Source: Streptomyces sp. H27-H5
GTDB lineage: Bacteria > Actinomycetota > Actinomycetes > Streptomycetales > Streptomycetaceae
Assembly: GCF_026627505.1 (NCBI RefSeq)
Contig: NZ_JAPNLK010000004.1
Location: 88,230 to 152,229, forward strand
DNA: 64,000 bases
Direction: 5' to 3'
Below are positions 61,852 to 64,000 of the stretch, piece by piece. The notes beneath the pieces are model-generated. The model was not told where the DNA came from. It was given only the letters and a program-made list of their open reading frames with translations, and did not search any database. Every line of letters begins with the position of its first letter. The first letter of the stretch is position 1. The position numbers and the translations under genes are program-made.

Positions 61852-63801
61852 GTGACCAGCCAGGTCAGTAGCCCGGCCGAGCAGGCCGACGGCGCCGAAG
61901 GCTCAGTGGTCGGCGAGCAGCGCACGTCGCCGCGGCCCGGTGGGAGCGGCAAGGAAGTCCGCCGCCTCGATCGTGTGATCATCCGATTCGCGGGTGACTC
62001 GGGTGACGGAATGCAGCTCACCGGAGACCGTTTCACCTCGGAAACCGCGTCCTTCGGAAACGACCTCTCGACCCTGCCGAACTTTCCCGCCGAGATTCGC
62101 GCCCCCGCCGGAACTCTTCCGGGCGTGTCGTCCTTTCAGCTGCATTTCGCCGATCACGACATCCTGACGCCGGGCGATGCCCCGAATGTGCTGGTGGCGA
62201 TGAATCCGGCGGCGCTGAAGGCGAATATCGCGGACGTCCCGCGCGGCGCGGAGATCATCATCAATACCGATGAGTTCACCAAGCGCCCGATGGCCAAGGT
62301 CGGCTACGCGAAGTCCCCGCTGGAGGACGGTTCGCTGGACGCGTACAGCATCCATCCGGTGCCCCTGACGACCCTGACGGTGGAGGCGCTGAAGGAGTTC
62401 GGGCTGTCGCGCAAGGAGGCCGAGCGCAGCAAGAACATGTTCGCGCTGGGCCTGCTGTCGTGGATGTACCACCGCCCGACCGAGGGCACGGAGACGTTCC
62501 TGCGGACCAAGTTCGCGAAGAAGCCGGAGATCGCCGAGGCGAACGTGGCCGCCTTCCGGGCGGGCTGGAACTTCGGCGAGACCACCGAGGACTTCGCGGT
62601 CTCCTACGAGGTCGCCCCCGCGACGAAGTCCTTCCCGACGGGCACCTACCGCAACATCTCGGGGAACCTGGCCCTGTCGTACGGCCTCATCGCCGCGGCC
62701 CGGCAGGCGGACCTCCCGCTGTACCTGGGCTCGTACCCGATCACACCGGCGTCCGACATCCTGCACGAGCTGAGCCGGCACAAGAACTTCGGCGTACGGA
62801 CCTTCCAGGCCGAGGACGAGATCGCCGGGATCGGCGCGGCCCTGGGTGCGGCGTTCGGTGGCGCCCTCGGGGTCACGACCACCTCGGGTCCCGGTGTGGC
62901 GCTGAAGTCGGAGACGATCGGTCTGGCGGTGTCGCTGGAGCTGCCGCTGCTGATCGTGGACATCCAGCGGGGCGGTCCTTCGACGGGGCTGCCGACCAAG
63001 ACCGAGCAGGCCGACCTGCTCCAGGCCATGTACGGGCGCAACGGCGAGGCACCGGTCCCGATCGTGGCCCCGCGCACGCCCGCGGACTGCTTCGACGCCG
63101 CGATCGACGCGGCCCGGATCGCGCTGGAGTATCGGACCCCGGTGTTCCTGCTGTCCGACGGCTACCTCGCCAACGGTTCCGAGCCCTGGAAGATCCCGGA
63201 GGTCACGGACCTTCCGGACCTCACCGTGCAGTTCGCGGCCGGTCCGAACCACGAGCTGGCGGACGGCACCGAGGTGTTCTGGCCGTACAAACGCGATCCC
63301 CAGACCCTGGCGCGCCCGTGGGCGGTCCCCGGCACGCCCGGCCTCGAACACCGCATCGGCGGCATCGAGAAGCAGGACGGCACCGGCAACATCTCCTACG
63401 ACCCCGCCAACCACGAGTTCATGGTCCGCACCCGCCAGGCCAAGATCGACGGCATCCGGGTCCCCGACCTGGACGTGGACGACCCCGACGAGGCCCGCAC
63501 CCTCGTCCTCGGCTGGGGTTCCACCTACGGCCCCATCACCGCGGCCGTACGCCGGGTACGGGCCGCCGGACTGCCGATCGCGCAGGCGCACCTGCGTCAC
63601 CTCAACCCGTTCCCGAGGAATCTCGGGGAGGTCCTGAAGCGTTACGACAAGGTAGTGGTGCCGGAGATGAACCTCGGGCAGCTGGCCACCCTGATCAGGG
63701 CGAAGTACCTGGTGGACGCCGCGTCGTACAACCAGGTCAACGGGATGCCCTTCAAGGCCGAACAGCTGGCGACGGTCCTCAAGGAGGCCATCAATGACTG
63801 A
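61852..63801 (+). CDS. korA: 2-oxoglutarate:ferredoxin oxidoreductase subunit alpha
   Basis: KorA, 649 residues, a fused gamma-alpha subunit. The N-terminal gamma domain starts RVIIRFAGDSGDGMQLTGDR, and the alpha domain includes LGSYPITPASDILHELS, FQAEDEIAGIGAALGAAFGG and TTTSGPGVALKSETIGLA. With KorB it oxidises 2-oxoglutarate to succinyl-CoA while reducing ferredoxin, a CO2-releasing step that can replace 2-oxoglutarate dehydrogenase. The GTG at 61852 has a perfect GAAGGAGG site. It overlaps korB by 8 bases. Confidence 0.96.
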   Translation: MTSQVSSPAEQADGAEGSVVGEQRTSPRPGGSGKEVRRLDRVIIRFAGDSGDGMQLTGDRFTSETASFGNDLSTLPNFPAEIRAPAGTLPGVSSFQLHFADHDILTPGDAPNVLVAMNPAALKANIADVPRGAEIIINTDEFTKRPMAKVGYAKSPLEDGSLDAYSIHPVPLTTLTVEALKEFGLSRKEAERSKNMFALGLLSWMYHRPTEGTETFLRTKFAKKPEIAEANVAAFRAGWNFGETTEDFAVSYEVAPATKSFPTGTYRNISGNLALSYGLIAAARQADLPLYLGSYPITPASDILHELSRHKNFGVRTFQAEDEIAGIGAALGAAFGGALGVTTTSGPGVALKSETIGLAVSLELPLLIVDIQRGGPSTGLPTKTEQADLLQAMYGRNGEAPVPIVAPRTPADCFDAAIDAARIALEYRTPVFLLSDGYLANGSEPWKIPEVTDLPDLTVQFAAGPNHELADGTEVFWPYKRDPQTLARPWAVPGTPGLEHRIGGIEKQDGTGNISYDPANHEFMVRTRQAKIDGIRVPDLDVDDPDEARTLVLGWGSTYGPITAAVRRVRAAGLPIAQAHLRHLNPFPRNLGEVLKRYDKVVVPEMNLGQLATLIRAKYLVDAASYNQVNGMPFKAEQLATVLKEAIND

Positions 63802-64000
63802 CGTCACCGAGGTGTCCGAAGCCGGGCATCATCTGCTCTCCCTCGTGCCCAAGGCCGAGGGGAAGCAGTCGATGAAGGACTTCAAGTCGGATCAGGAGGT
63901 CCGCTGGTGCCCGGGCTGCGGCGACTACGCCGTGCTCGCCGCCGTCCAGGGCTTCATGCCCGAACTCGGCCTCGCCAAGGAGAACATCGTCTTCGTCTCC
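63794..64000 (+). CDS. korB: 2-oxoglutarate:ferredoxin oxidoreductase subunit beta, partial
   Basis: The first 69 codons of KorB are present; the gene runs off the window. MTDVTEVSEAGHHLLSL leads to the conserved RWCPGCGDYAVLAAVQGF, where the CxxC helps bind the 4Fe-4S cluster next to thiamine diphosphate. The ATG overlaps the korA stop by 8 bases (ATGACTGA), indicating coupling. Confidence 0.95.
   Translation, partial: MTDVTEVSEAGHHLLSLVPKAEGKQSMKDFKSDQEVRWCPGCGDYAVLAAVQGFMPELGLAKENIVFVS

Overview
The window looks like a Streptomyces chromosome core region. The evidence is the high G+C, the GTG and TTG starts even in highly expressed genes, RpoB/RpoC/NusG/SecE of the actinobacterial type, and the conserved order tRNA-Thr, tRNA-Met, rpmG, two MaoC-type dehydratases, tRNA-Trp, secE, nusG, rplK. 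I saw no insertion sequence, prophage, integrase or CRISPR array. Most of the left two thirds is read on the minus strand, so biological order there runs right to left.

Left block, 1-9.7 kb (minus): the S10 and spc ribosomal-protein operons run without interruption from rpsJ (9218) to rpmD (leaving the window at base 2). rpsJ has a leader of about 390 nt with direct repeats and a hairpin that recurs almost unchanged in the rpsL leader. Two tandem hairpins sit at the rpsQ/rplN junction, the classical S10/spc boundary.

9.7-12 kb: a membrane-anchored protein of unknown function (minus) and a decayed helix-turn-helix gene (plus). 12-16.6 kb: the str operon rpsL-rpsG-fusA-tuf (minus). 16.8-18.3 kb: a polytopic membrane protein (plus) that converges on rpoC over a shared terminator. 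18.4-32 kb (minus): tRNA-Trp-secE-nusG-rplK-rplA, a lipoprotein gene, then rplJ-rplL-rpoB-rpoC. Terminator-like hairpins separate nearly every transcript here, and an L10-type leader precedes rplJ.

32-48 kb is mixed housekeeping and accessory content: aspartate aminotransferase, adenosine deaminase, murB, a TetR regulator with an MFS exporter (two matching operators visible), a flavin reductase, two MaoC dehydratases, rpmG and two tRNAs, a cytosine-deaminase-like protein lacking catalytic residues, several small conserved proteins, tRNA-Tyr, yajQ, a SulP transporter, and yccF with htpX.

48-58 kb (minus): a ten-gene complex I cluster, nuoA-B-C-H-I-J-K-L-M-N, with the nuoD-E-F-G block cleanly absent and a long disordered tail on NuoC. 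58-64 kb (plus): two tandem NarL/DesK-type sensor kinases with patches of near-identical DNA, one LuxR-type response regulator, and korA-korB (2-oxoglutarate:ferredoxin oxidoreductase, korB cut by the window end). A complex I lacking its NADH module next to a ferredoxin-reducing enzyme suggests a ferredoxin-fed respiratory route, which is inference.

The best candidates for undescribed biology are the rpsJ/rpsL leader hairpin, the nuo/kor neighbourhood, the degenerate deaminase, and the gene-converted kinase pair.
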